A stretch of DNA of 64,000 nt, taken from Burkholderiales bacterium RIFCSPLOWO2_02_FULL_57_36 (lineage in GTDB: Bacteria; Pseudomonadota; Gammaproteobacteria; Burkholderiales; Burkholderiaceae_D). Every line of letters begins with the position of its first letter. Position 1 is the stretch's first letter. The position numbers were made by a program, and so were the translations under genes. Positions 36,153 to 45,386 of this stretch are shown here, in pieces. The notes below the pieces were generated by a model, which was not told where the DNA came from, did no database searches, and worked only from the letters and a program-made list of their open reading frames with translations. The DNA lies in contig MESE01000091.1 of assembly GCA_001770855.1 (NCBI GenBank), forward strand, positions 1 to 64,000, read 5' to 3'.

Positions 36153-36677
36153 GTGATGCACTCGCTGATTGAAGCGGCTAGGAACGGAATGAAGCGGATA
36201 CTCGGCTCGATGGATTTTGCCAAGATTTTCAAGTGGGATTTTTAAGCGGTATTTCATGGCATATCGTTAAGCAAGCGGCATACCCGAACGGAAACGATCC
36301 CGATTGTCGTCGCGTATGTGCCAATCTGGTCCATCATTGGATCATTGGATGCGGAAGATGTAACGCTTGTAAAAATTTCAGGCATGCGCAAAATGGAAAA
36401 AAAGTAGCCGTAGATTCGATCGCCGCGGACGCATCACGAGAAATGTGCAGTTGCGCTGTACGAAACTTCGTGGCTCCTATCTAGCGGCAGGTATCGGCAA
36501 CGATTCCCGCATGGACCGGACGGTTTTTTTGCGATGCGGTTTCTTGACTGCAAACTGCTTTGGCGCTATAGAGGTATTCTTGCCAGACCCGTATCGGGGA
36601 CGGCGTTCAGAAAATTTCCGGGATTGCATACAAGCTGGCGAGCTCATGATCGCGCCTGGCATAACCATTGAGGGAAT
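36153..36677. other. Intergenic region with promoter for the two-component operon
   Basis: This 525-bp divergent gap holds a near-consensus sigma-70 promoter at 36544-36572, listed separately. Nothing else with clear function is seen; short open frames here look random. Confidence 0.6.
36544..36572 (+). promoter_or_regulatory. Sigma-70-like promoter of the response regulator operon
   Basis: TTGACT at 36544-36549 and TATAGA at 36567-36572 are separated by exactly 17 bases. Transcription would begin near 36579, leaving a leader of about 100 bases before the ATG at 36678. Confidence 0.75.
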
Positions 36678-37349
36678 ATGCGTATTCTGCTGGTTGAAGA
36701 CGATCGCATGATCGGCGAGAGCGTCCGCACTTCGCTTCGGCAGGACGGATACGCGGTCGACTGGGCGCGTGACGGCAGGCTGGCCGAGTCGGCGCTATCG
36801 ACCGAGCATTTCGATCTCGTGCTGCTCGATCTCGGATTGCCTGGCAAGGATGGAATCGAAGTGCTGCGCGGAATCCGGCAGCGGAAGATCGGCACGCCGG
36901 TGATCGTGATCACCGCGCGCGATGAAATCGACGACCGGATTCGCGGGCTGGACGCGGGCGCCGACGACTATGTGGTCAAGCCGTTTGACCTGGATGAGCT
37001 TGCGGCGCGGATTCGTTCGACGTTGCGCCGCAGTTCCGGCAATGCTGAACCGGAGATTGAAATTCTCGGCGTACGGATCAATCCCGCCACCAGGGAAGTT
37101 ATCCGTGACGGCCGGCCTGCGGCCTTGTCGGCGAAGGAATATGCGATCGTCGAAGCGCTGATGCAGCGGCCGGGCGCGATCCTGTCGCGCGCCCAACTTG
37201 AAGAGCGCATGTACGGCTGGGGAGAGGAAATCGAAAGCAATGCGATCGAAGTCTATATCCACGGCGTGCGGCGCAAGCTCGGCACCGATTTCATTCAGAA
37301 TGTGCGCGGTGTCGGCTATTTCATACCTAGGCCGGACGAAAAACAATGA
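36678..37349 (+). CDS. OmpR/PhoB family response regulator (QseB/PmrA-like)
   Basis: A 223-residue regulator: REC (1-118) with acidic pocket EDDR, Asp51 in LVLLDLGLPG and Lys101 in VVKPFDLDEL, then a winged-helix DNA-binding domain (about 125-220: LSAKEYAIVEALMQRPG, IHGVRRKLG, RGVGYFIP). It is most like QseB/TctD/PmrA. The kinase gene overlaps its end by 4 bp (ATGA), so the pair is translationally coupled. Confidence 0.95.
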   Translation: MRILLVEDDRMIGESVRTSLRQDGYAVDWARDGRLAESALSTEHFDLVLLDLGLPGKDGIEVLRGIRQRKIGTPVIVITARDEIDDRIRGLDAGADDYVVKPFDLDELAARIRSTLRRSSGNAEPEIEILGVRINPATREVIRDGRPAALSAKEYAIVEALMQRPGAILSRAQLEERMYGWGEEIESNAIEVYIHGVRRKLGTDFIQNVRGVGYFIPRPDEKQ

Positions 37350-38662
37350 CATCGATCCGCGCCAGGCTGTCGATTTTTCTGTTGCTCGCCGCAATATTTA
37401 CCGCGCTGCTGATCGGTGCGGTTACCTATCGTTACACGCTCAAGGAGAACGAAGCGCTGTTCGACTACCAGTTGCGGCAGATTGCGCTATCGCTGCGCGA
37501 CCAGGGTTTGATTCCGCATCCGGGACTGCGCTACAACTTGGGCGAAGATGGCATGGAAGTGGTGGTGCGGATCTGGACCGACAGCGGCGCCGCGCTTTAT
37601 CTGTCGCATCCGGGCAACCCGCTGCCGGACCGCATCATCCTGGGTTTCAGCGACATCGTGGCACAGGACAGGCCGTGGCGCATCTACAGCCTTGCTACCC
37701 GGGACCGCATCATCCAGGTTGCGCAACCGCTCGATTTGCGTCGCGACCTTGCGGCGGCAGCAGCGCTTCGCAGCCTGGCTCCGTTGCTGGCATTTGCACC
37801 GCTGATGGCGCTGCTGATCTGGTGGCTGGTGAAAAGCTCGCTGTCGTCGCTGCATCGACTGGCAACCGAGGTCGCGCAGCGCGACGCACGCAGTTTGCAG
37901 CAGGTCCGGGTCGACGACGTGCCGAGCGAGATCGCACCGCTCGTGGCGGCACTCAATTCGCTCCTGGACAGGCTCAAGCGCGCATTTTCCAGCCAGCGCG
38001 CGTTTGTCGCCGATGCCGCGCATGAATTGCGTTCGCCGCTGACGGCGCTGAAGCTTCAGTTGCAGCTGCTGGCGCGCGCGGGAACCGAAGCGGAGCGCAG
38101 GCAGGCGCTTCAGAATCTCGACCAGGGCGTGGATCGCGCCACGCATTTGATCGAACAGCTGCTCACTGCGGCCAGGACCGACCCGAACGACAGGATGACT
38201 TCACCGGAGCCGGCCGATCTGGCCGAACTGGTGCGCCGTGTCGTCGCGGAAATGTTCGTTCTTGCGCAGCAGCGGCGCATAGACATCGAGCTGAATGCCG
38301 CTGAGCATGTGATGATTTCCGCAGAGACGGAATCGTTGCGAATTTTAGTGCGCAACGTGTTGGACAACGCAATTCGCTATACCCCGGGAGGCGGCAGGGT
38401 GAGCATCGGCGTTGCTGCCGGAGAGGGCATCGCGACACTGATCATTGAGGATTCCGGTCCGGGTATCGCCGAAGAAGACCGCAGCCGGGTGTTCGACCGC
38501 TTTTACCGGAAAGAACAGAACGAGCAGACCGGAAGCGGACTGGGCCTTGCGATAGTGAAGAACATTGCGGAGCAGCACGGTGCCCGGATCGAACTCGGTG
38601 TCTCGAGCCTTGGCGGATTACGCGCATCGGTGGTGTTTCCCGCAGCCTCAGCCGAGGTCTGA
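37346..38662 (+). CDS. Sensor histidine kinase (QseC-like)
   Basis: A 438-residue membrane kinase: TM1 (about 9-30), periplasmic 2CSK-type sensor domain, TM2 (about 150-175), HisKA (VADAAHELRSPLTALKL) and HATPase_c (NVLDNAIRYTPGG, EDSGPGIAEEDR, GSGLGLAIVKNIAE). It pairs with the upstream regulator. The serine protease gene follows 272 bp downstream, and envelope stress is a reasonable inferred signal. Confidence 0.94.
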   Translation: MTSIRARLSIFLLLAAIFTALLIGAVTYRYTLKENEALFDYQLRQIALSLRDQGLIPHPGLRYNLGEDGMEVVVRIWTDSGAALYLSHPGNPLPDRIILGFSDIVAQDRPWRIYSLATRDRIIQVAQPLDLRRDLAAAAALRSLAPLLAFAPLMALLIWWLVKSSLSSLHRLATEVAQRDARSLQQVRVDDVPSEIAPLVAALNSLLDRLKRAFSSQRAFVADAAHELRSPLTALKLQLQLLARAGTEAERRQALQNLDQGVDRATHLIEQLLTAARTDPNDRMTSPEPADLAELVRRVVAEMFVLAQQRRIDIELNAAEHVMISAETESLRILVRNVLDNAIRYTPGGGRVSIGVAAGEGIATLIIEDSGPGIAEEDRSRVFDRFYRKEQNEQTGSGLGLAIVKNIAEQHGARIELGVSSLGGLRASVVFPAASAEV

Positions 38663-38934
38663 TCTCTCCGCTTGAAACAGGTGGGGAATCTCGACCGCTT
38701 GCGTTGCTGCCGACGCCGGCGATGCCTTCCTGTATCGCTTCCGGGACCGCGCATGCGCTGCGGCGGGAATCGGAAAGTTTGCCATTTGTGTAATCGTTGC
38801 GATTCCCGGCATCTTCCGGTAGGACCGTACGCCGGAAATTTCGGGAATCCGCCCGGATTAAGTCCTGCTTAAGTTTTCTTTTCTATCATTCCGTCATGCC
38901 GAATTTTCGGCACGTCCCTTGAAAAGGAATGACG

Positions 38935-40422
38935 ATGAAACTCAAGTCACTATCGCTAGCATTAATCGCCGCCGGTGTGGTGGCAACCGGCGCCGCCAAT
39001 GCAGTCGGCTGGAATCCCATCGGCTGGTTCGACAAGAAACAGACGACATCTCAAACCAGTGCGGTGCAGAATTCGGCACCGGGCACGGCTGCGCCTGCTT
39101 CCGCGCCGATCGGCCCGGTCACGGCGCCGAATTACCGCGCGATCGTGGAGCAGTACGGACCGGCCGTGGTCGGCATCAATACGCAGGGCGTCGCCAAGAC
39201 CGCCGCGAGGGGAGCGCCCGATGCAATACCGGACGAGATGCGCCGTTTTTTCAGGGGCATGCCGGGCTTTAACGGCCAGATGCCGCGCAACGAAGCACCG
39301 ACGCGCGGAGTCGGATCGGGGTTCATCATCAGCAAGGATGGTTTGATCCTCACCAACGCGCACGTGGTTGACGAGGCGGACGAAGTCACCGTCAAGCTGA
39401 GCGACCGGCGCGAATACAGGGCCAAGGTATTGGGCAGCGATCCCGCCACCGATGTCGCGGTACTGAAGATCGATGCGAAGGATTTGCCTGTGGTCAGCCT
39501 GGGCCATCCGTCCGGGATCGGCGTCGGCGATTATGTGCTCGCTATCGGATCGCCGTTCGGCTTCGAGCAAAGCGCGACAGCGGGCATCGTGAGCGCGAAG
39601 GGCCGCTCACTGCCGGGTGACGGCTACGTACCGTTCATCCAGACCGACGTGGCGGTCAATCCGGGCAACTCCGGCGGTCCGCTGTTCGATACCGGCGGCA
39701 ATGTGGTCGGCATCAATTCGCAGATCTATAGCCGCTCCGGCGGTTATCAGGGCGTGTCGTTTGCGATTCCGATCGATGTCGCGCTGCGCGTCAAGGACCA
39801 GATCGTGACGACCGGTAAGGTATCGCATGCGCGACTCGGTGTATCGATCCAGGAGCTGGACCAGTCGCTCGCCGAATCGTTCAAGCTTCAGCAGCCGAAC
39901 GGAGCGCTGGTGTCGTCGGTAATGCCGGGCAGCGCGGCGGCCAAGGCCGGTATCGAATCGGGCGACGTCATCCTGAGTTTCAATTCGCAGCCGATCGGCC
40001 GGTCCGGCGATTTGCCTGCGATGGTCGGGGCGGCAAAGCCGGGTGACAAGACGACGCTGGAAGTGTGGCGTGCCGGCAAGAAGATCGAAGTGCCGGTCGT
40101 GCTCGCGGAAGCGAAGGAGCAGCTTGCCGCCAATGACGCCGACGACGGTGTCCGGCAAGGCAGGCTCGGCGTCGCGGTCCGTCCGCTGACCGGCGAAGAG
40201 AAGGCGGCGGCCAACGTGGCTTCCGGCGTCGTCGTCGAACAGTCGGGCGGGCGTGCGGCTCGCGCTGGAATCGAAGCCGGCGACATCATCGTGTCGGTCA
40301 ATGGCACACCGGTCAAATCGGTGGAACAGTTGCAAGCATTCGTGTCCAAAGCGAACAAGCATCTGGCGCTGCTGATCCAGCGCGACGGCTCGAAAATCTT
40401 CGTTCCGGTGCCGCTGGGCTAA
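38935..40422 (+). CDS. Do/HtrA family serine protease (DegQ/MucD-like)
   Basis: A 495-residue periplasmic protease: signal peptide (ending ANA), trypsin-like domain with His in LTNAHVVDEA, Asp in ATDVAVLKID and Ser in VNPGNSGGPLF, then two PDZ domains (about 285-375 and 400-490). It degrades or refolds damaged envelope proteins. The ATG at 38935 has AAGGA six bases upstream; the ATG at 38929 touches the site. It lies directly after the two-component genes. Confidence 0.95.
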   Translation: MKLKSLSLALIAAGVVATGAANAVGWNPIGWFDKKQTTSQTSAVQNSAPGTAAPASAPIGPVTAPNYRAIVEQYGPAVVGINTQGVAKTAARGAPDAIPDEMRRFFRGMPGFNGQMPRNEAPTRGVGSGFIISKDGLILTNAHVVDEADEVTVKLSDRREYRAKVLGSDPATDVAVLKIDAKDLPVVSLGHPSGIGVGDYVLAIGSPFGFEQSATAGIVSAKGRSLPGDGYVPFIQTDVAVNPGNSGGPLFDTGGNVVGINSQIYSRSGGYQGVSFAIPIDVALRVKDQIVTTGKVSHARLGVSIQELDQSLAESFKLQQPNGALVSSVMPGSAAAKAGIESGDVILSFNSQPIGRSGDLPAMVGAAKPGDKTTLEVWRAGKKIEVPVVLAEAKEQLAANDADDGVRQGRLGVAVRPLTGEEKAAANVASGVVVEQSGGRAARAGIEAGDIIVSVNGTPVKSVEQLQAFVSKANKHLALLIQRDGSKIFVPVPLG

Positions 40423-40478
40423 CGCTGATGGAATCAGGGCCAGTTCGAGGGCACTGATTGAATCCGGTACAGTACCAG

Positions 40479-40514
40479 CCGCTGGCCGAACGATTACCAT
40501 CGTTCGGCCAGCGG
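40479..40514 (+). terminator. Strong hairpin after the HtrA gene
   Basis: CCGCTGGCCGAACGAT and its exact reverse complement flank a TACC loop, giving a 16-bp perfect stem 56 bp after the stop. Only a weak T-rich tail (CCGTTTAC) follows, so termination is likely but may not be fully Rho-independent. Confidence 0.6.
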
Positions 40515-40685
40515 CCGTTTACGCTCATCGTGGGCGATACAGTTCAGGGTGAATTTTTCGATGACGGCAACCGGATCATGCCTGCGAAAGCCGGGAATCC
40601 GCATTGAAAATTTCACAAAGCGTTTCATAAAAAAATGAGAGACGAGAAGGCCTTGGCCGGAATCGGTGCTGCCCGGTAGTCAATA

Positions 40686-41441
40686 TCAGAAATTTTTGGT
40701 CAGCATGAAACCGCAAAGAAATCCCGAGACGCTTACCAGGCCGGTGAATTCGTGGGTTTTTTCAAAGGCTTCCGGAATCATCGTGTCAACCACCATCGCG
40801 AGCAGAGCACCGGCCGCAATCGCGTTGATGGCGGAAATGGCATTCGGAGACACGTGCTGTAAAGCAGTGTATCCAATCACGGCGCCGACACCGCAGACGA
40901 GCGTGATGCCGCCCCATACGCCAAAGATATATCCGGCCGAGCGATGGGCCTCTTTCATGCCTGCTGTGCTGGAAAGTCCCTCGGGGATATTGGACAAAAA
41001 AACCACAACCACGATTGACATATTGACTGCGCCTCCGCCGATCATGCCCAATCCGATAATAAGCGACTCGGGAATGCTGTCGAGCAGCGAACCGATTGCG
41101 ATGGCCAGGCCGCTGCCGGTGTGTTCTTCTTCGGATGGCTGTCGGTCGCCGGACCGCTTGCGATGCTTGGCGCCTTGCGTGGCCAGTATCCAATCAGCAA
41201 GCGTGAATGCGGCCGCTCCGCCAAGAAACCCGATCGACGTCGCGTCGAAGCCCCCGGTTCGGTAAGCCTCGTTCATCAAGTCGAAAGCGAGAATCGAGAT
41301 CAGTATGCCGCTTCCGAACGCCATCGTCGCCGCCACCATTCTTTGAGACATATCAAAAAAATGCGCGACTGCAGCTCCGGCGAGCAACGCTGCTCCCGCC
41401 AAGCGTCCCCACAATCCGGCTTGTATCCAGACGGGAATCAT
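40686..41441 (-). CDS. ZIP family metal transporter
   Basis: A 251-residue membrane protein with eight predicted helices. The metal-path helices carry SLLDSIPESLIIG and SNIPEGLSST, the ZIP TM4/TM5 signatures, though the usual His of TM4 is Asp here. A His/charged loop (KHRKRSGDRQPSEEEHT) lies between helices 3 and 4. It likely imports zinc or other divalent metals. The ATG at 41441 has a GGGAGG site; the upstream ATG at 41501 has none. Confidence 0.9.
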   Translation of the reverse strand: MIPVWIQAGLWGRLAGAALLAGAAVAHFFDMSQRMVAATMAFGSGILISILAFDLMNEAYRTGGFDATSIGFLGGAAAFTLADWILATQGAKHRKRSGDRQPSEEEHTGSGLAIAIGSLLDSIPESLIIGLGMIGGGAVNMSIVVVVFLSNIPEGLSSTAGMKEAHRSAGYIFGVWGGITLVCGVGAVIGYTALQHVSPNAISAINAIAAGALLAMVVDTMIPEAFEKTHEFTGLVSVSGFLCGFMLTKNF

Positions 41442-41773
41442 GAACCTCCCTGCAATGATCGGCGTAATCGTGCCATCGTCCCCTTGCAAGAACTCGTCCA
41501 TGCGCGGCAAAGCTTTTTTCCAATCCGGAAACGCAATGCCGGACCATCACCGGATTATTATTTCCTGTTCCCTGGCGGATGCGCCGTACGAGTCTGCCCG
41601 GCTTTCGCCGGAAGCCGGTTTGCACAGTGCGCCGGAGGGTCTTGTTTCTTTTCTGCCATCCTGCGCGCTGTATCGGACGGATTTTTCCGCTACTGGTATC
41701 GACCGCTGGAACGCCCGCTATCCGCTACCTCAAGTTCGGCTGGCGGCAACCGAGGCAACATCGATGCAGCAAT

Positions 41774-43075
41774 TCATGCTTGATCCATCAAATGCAATGC
41801 GATCGCCTGGAATCCGGGATCGGTAACCGGAAGCAGATTGACGTTGGCTGCCACCGGATGGGACGAGAACTTGGCGATTACCATTTCCGCGACCGGATCA
41901 ATGTACAGGCGCTGACCGTAAATGCCGCGTGCATCAATGACCCGATGTTCATTGTGTGAGATCCACCATTTGCTGCGGTACGAATATCCCTTGTATCCGG
42001 GCACGGACGGATATCCGCCCTTGGTAAATTTTTCCGTGTCTCCGCCCGAAAAAATATCTTCCACTACGGCAGCCGGGATGACCTGTGCACCGTTGAAGCG
42101 GCCGCCGAGCCTGATCGTTTCGCCGAACCGGACCAGGTCGCGTAACGTGACATGAAATCCGCCGCCGGCTGCTTCGGTGCCGATTGAATCGACTTGGAAG
42201 TAGGCATCGTTTTCGGCGCCGATCTTTTGCCATATCCGTTCCGACATCAGCGTTGCAATCGAGGTATTCGTCACGCGCCGCAGAACCCAGGCAAGCACTT
42301 CGGTATTGACCGTCTTGTATGAAAATCCTTCGCCATGGCGGCCTTCCTTTTTCAGTAGGCAAAGGAATTCATAAAATGTCGAAGGTCCCGTGGTCCCCGG
42401 CGTTCGCGGGCTCATGCCGCCGGCGCGCGAGTAATCCCATATTTCCGCATTTCTGTCGGCATAATCTTCGGAATAGCGCACGCCGATCTGCATATCCATC
42501 AAGTCGCGTACGCTTGCGTCGCCGTAAGCGCTATTTTTCAGTTCCGGTATGTATCTGCAGACCGCCGAAGAAGGATCGAGGACGCCTTCATTGACCAGCA
42601 TGGCTGCCAGTGTGCCGATGAAGGATTTGGTAATCGAGTAACACGAATGCGGCAGCCGATCCAGCGCAGCGCCGGAATATTTTTCGTACACGATCGCGCC
42701 ACGATGCAGCACGACGACGCTGTCCGTATACGTACTCAGTAGCATCTCCGACCAGGTCATCTGCCGGTCGCCGCAGGCAAACGACAGATGATCGAGTTCA
42801 TGCACTTTCCGCGGCAGCGCGCTCGCTGCCTGATTGCCGCGCCAGACATTGACTGTTGGCACAAGCTCGCGCATATGCGAAAACGACCAGCGCGTGCGCG
42901 GAAAGCGGAACAGGCTGCCGTCGTCGAACCGGATAACGCGTTCCGACGCAGGCGGAAATCCCTGCATCCAGCCGAGTTGCACCGGATCGGTTGATGCCGG
43001 ATGCCTTTGGTCTCCGGCGCCGTCTACGGTGACAGCGCGGCTGGTGCCGATCGTTCCGGATACTGGTTTTTGCAT
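41774..43075 (-). CDS. Serine hydrolase, beta-lactamase class C/6-aminohexanoate-dimer hydrolase-like
   Basis: A 433-residue protein of the beta-lactamase/esterase superfamily. The nucleophile motif SITK (CYSITKSFIGTLAAML) and a Tyr region (GVRYSEDYAD) are present; the order resembles NylB-type amide hydrolases and EstB esterases. No signal peptide is seen, so a cytosolic amidase or esterase is likely. It stands alone, convergent with the DNA before the ZIP gene. Confidence 0.88.
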   Translation of the reverse strand: MQKPVSGTIGTSRAVTVDGAGDQRHPASTDPVQLGWMQGFPPASERVIRFDDGSLFRFPRTRWSFSHMRELVPTVNVWRGNQAASALPRKVHELDHLSFACGDRQMTWSEMLLSTYTDSVVVLHRGAIVYEKYSGAALDRLPHSCYSITKSFIGTLAAMLVNEGVLDPSSAVCRYIPELKNSAYGDASVRDLMDMQIGVRYSEDYADRNAEIWDYSRAGGMSPRTPGTTGPSTFYEFLCLLKKEGRHGEGFSYKTVNTEVLAWVLRRVTNTSIATLMSERIWQKIGAENDAYFQVDSIGTEAAGGGFHVTLRDLVRFGETIRLGGRFNGAQVIPAAVVEDIFSGGDTEKFTKGGYPSVPGYKGYSYRSKWWISHNEHRVIDARGIYGQRLYIDPVAEMVIAKFSSHPVAANVNLLPVTDPGFQAIALHLMDQA

Positions 43076-43324
43076 GCTGCCTCCGCAATTGTATGGCGAC
43101 GTGAAACGAGTCGGTTTTAAGGCGCCGAAGCCGGGACGTAATCCACTACAAATATAAGATCGGCAAACGACGGTTTCATATTTGTTTCAACAAGATAGTT
43201 GATTCCGGATACATGCTTCGGCAAACATGAGTTGCAGTTTATCAAATCTTAAAAACGCGAAGAAGGAGCTTTTTGCGAAATGCCGTGTCCAAGCGTTGTT
43301 TGTTCAAAAGAAAGAATTTCGCGT

Positions 43325-43660
43325 ATGAGTATGAAATGGATCTATTTAGGCCTAGCAATTGTGAGTGAAGTGATCGCCTCGTCCGCATTACGCGCATCCG
43401 ACGGTTTTACCAGGGTTGGACCGACGCTAGCACTGATCATAGGCTACGGCGTTTCATTTTATTTCCTGTCTCTGACGCTACGAACGATTCCAATGGGCAT
43501 TGCATACGCGGTCTGGTCCGGCGTAGGGATACTGTTGATCTGCATCGTCGGATGGATGTTTTTTGAGCAAAAGCTCGATTTGGCGGCAATCGTAGGATTG
43601 ATTTTCATCGTTACCGGTGTCGTGATTCTGAATGTGTTTTCGAAATCGGCCATGCATTGA
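43325..43660 (+). CDS. Small multidrug resistance (SMR) efflux protein, EmrE-like
   Basis: A 111-residue, four-helix protein. The essential Glu is in LAIVSEVIASSAL (residue 15 from the chosen start), and IPMGIAYAVWSGVGILLI gives the Tyr/Trp pair of the quaternary-ammonium subtype rather than the guanidinium subtype. It works as an antiparallel dimer exporting cations against protons. The start at 43325 (MSMKW) or 43331 is plausible. I see no guanidine riboswitch upstream. Confidence 0.92.
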   Translation: MSMKWIYLGLAIVSEVIASSALRASDGFTRVGPTLALIIGYGVSFYFLSLTLRTIPMGIAYAVWSGVGILLICIVGWMFFEQKLDLAAIVGLIFIVTGVVILNVFSKSAMH

Positions 43661-43727
43661 TCCAACGCGCGCGCACAAAGCGTAATCCAAACTATTTTTA
43701 CGGTACATGTTGAATTCGCAGCATTGA

Positions 43728-44720
43728 TCAGTAAGCGCCCAGCAAGGCAAGCACTATGGTCCCGCCGAGCAGCAGCGCCAGCACCGCAATCGCCAGCGAC
43801 CAGCGATGGATGCTTGCCTGATACTGCCAGCTCGCGGATCTGGCCCGGCTGTCAAAGCGTCCATGCGCGCCGTGATCGCCTGGAACCGGCATGTACAGAT
43901 TGTCCTGCCGTCCATCCGGAATTGCTTGGTCGGCGCTTTGACTGGAGTAGGCCCGGCTTGCCAGCAAACGGTCGAGCAGTCCGGGAATGACGCGAGTGCC
44001 CAGAATTGCCTTGACTGCGGGGAATCCCACCCACAGCTCGCGCCGCGTGTGATACGCCGACCATACGATCGCGTCCGCGGCGATCTCGGGCTGGAAGATC
44101 GGCGGGACCGGTTGCGGCTGCTTGTTGAAACAGGTCTTGCCCCAGTCGAATTGCGGCGTGTTGAATGCCGACAAATGCACCATCGTGACGTGCACGCGGC
44201 TTTTATCGTGAATCAGTTCGGAGCGCAATGAATCGGTAAAGCCGCGCAACGCGCTCTTTGCGCCGCAATAGGCGCCCTGCAACGGAATCGAGCGGTACGC
44301 GAGTGCCGAGCCGACCTGGATGATGGTGCCGCGCCCGCGCGGTTTCATGCGTTTGAGTGCCGCCATGGTGCCCCATACCGCGCCGAGGTAGGTGACGCTG
44401 TTGACACGTTCGAAATCTTCCGGCGACATTTTCCCGATCGGGCAATAGGTGGTCGCCATCGCATTGTTCACCCATACATCGATGGGGCCGAACTCCTGTT
44501 CTACGCGTGCGGCGGCTGCTTCTACCTGGGCAAAGTCCGCGACATCGGTCGGTACGATCAATGCGGTGCCGCCGGCCCGCTCGACGTCCTCGCGCGCGCC
44601 GTTCAGCCCGTCCATGCCGCGTGCCAACAGCGCCACCCGGCACCCGCGTCGCGCGAAAGCCATCGCAGCCGCTCGCCCGACGCCGGCCGAGGCGCCGGTA
44701 ATCACGATGCATTCAGTCAT
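43728..44720 (-). CDS. Short-chain dehydrogenase/reductase with C-terminal membrane segment
   Basis: A 330-residue SDR: TGASAGVGRAAAM cofactor motif, NNA (VWVNNAMATT), catalytic Ser in QVGSAL and YxxxK in YCGAKSAL (the Tyr/Lys of SDRs). After about residue 265 comes an extension ending in a membrane helix (LAIAVLALLLGGTIVLALLGAY), unusual for SDRs and suggesting membrane attachment. The PPC-domain gene lies 9 bp upstream on the same strand, so the two are cotranscribed. Confidence 0.92.
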   Translation of the reverse strand: MTECIVITGASAGVGRAAAMAFARRGCRVALLARGMDGLNGAREDVERAGGTALIVPTDVADFAQVEAAAARVEQEFGPIDVWVNNAMATTYCPIGKMSPEDFERVNSVTYLGAVWGTMAALKRMKPRGRGTIIQVGSALAYRSIPLQGAYCGAKSALRGFTDSLRSELIHDKSRVHVTMVHLSAFNTPQFDWGKTCFNKQPQPVPPIFQPEIAADAIVWSAYHTRRELWVGFPAVKAILGTRVIPGLLDRLLASRAYSSQSADQAIPDGRQDNLYMPVPGDHGAHGRFDSRARSASWQYQASIHRWSLAIAVLALLLGGTIVLALLGAY

Positions 44721-44729
44721 GTGAGGTCT

Positions 44730-45170
44730 TCACGGCATCCCGACGTCGATCAGAGGCAGGCCGCTTTCCGGGTCCATGCGCCGCTTCAATCCGGCAGGCG
44801 ATTCGATCAGGATGATTTCAAGCGTCGGTCGAATCCGCGCTTCCAGCAGATGACCGCCATGCGCGCTTCCGTCGCGTTTCCCCACGACGACATGGGCATG
44901 TATTTTCGGCTTGGATTCAAACAAGGTAACGTCGCCCGCCATGGTCAATACCTCTACCTGTTCGTCGATCAGTATCTTTTCGTAATCTTTTTTTTCCCAA
45001 TCGAAGTAACCCAGAGTCACCTTGCTGAAGGCGCCGATCGCGTTAAACCGGCTTGCGGTCAGATTGTAATCATTGCAAAATTTCTGCAATACGGACATCG
45101 GCTCATCGCCGGTCTCCAGGATCAGCGCATAGGTTCGTTCATGATGATTGTTGATGATCTTGTGACGCAT
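44730..45170 (-). CDS. PPC (PCC/DUF296) domain protein
   Basis: A 146-residue PPC-domain protein: TYALILETGDEPMSVLQKF, ASRFNAIGAFSKVTLGYFD, IHAHVVVGKRDGSAHGGHL (with the His triad typical of bacterial members that bind metal) and TLEIILIES. Plant homologs are AT-hook DNA-binding proteins, but bacterial stand-alone forms have no known role. GGAGGCG precedes the ATG at 45170. Confidence 0.92.
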   Translation of the reverse strand: MRHKIINNHHERTYALILETGDEPMSVLQKFCNDYNLTASRFNAIGAFSKVTLGYFDWEKKDYEKILIDEQVEVLTMAGDVTLFESKPKIHAHVVVGKRDGSAHGGHLLEARIRPTLEIILIESPAGLKRRMDPESGLPLIDVGMP

Positions 45171-45386
45171 GTTCGCCTCCGGTTTTCGACCCGCCGCAGC
45201 GCATCGATGAAGTCGTCGACATTTTCTTTTCATGCAAATTCCATACCATTTGAAAGTTCCGGTTCCGTAGCAGGGTGGAGTGACGAAAAAATAATGGGCG
45301 TGCCGGGCAAATTCATCTGGCATTCTTATTGCTCGAATCTCGGTATTCACCAGCTTTGAGTGCGTCTGTTTACAAGGAGATCGGTC

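Noticed and set aside
37487-38146. Long antisense open frame within the sensor kinase gene
   Set aside because: It is a codon-bias shadow of the kinase gene, which has complete catalytic motifs on the plus strand.
43076-43324. Guanidine riboswitch before the SMR efflux gene
   Set aside because: None of the known guanidine riboswitch motifs could be found, and the protein has the quaternary-ammonium type motif.
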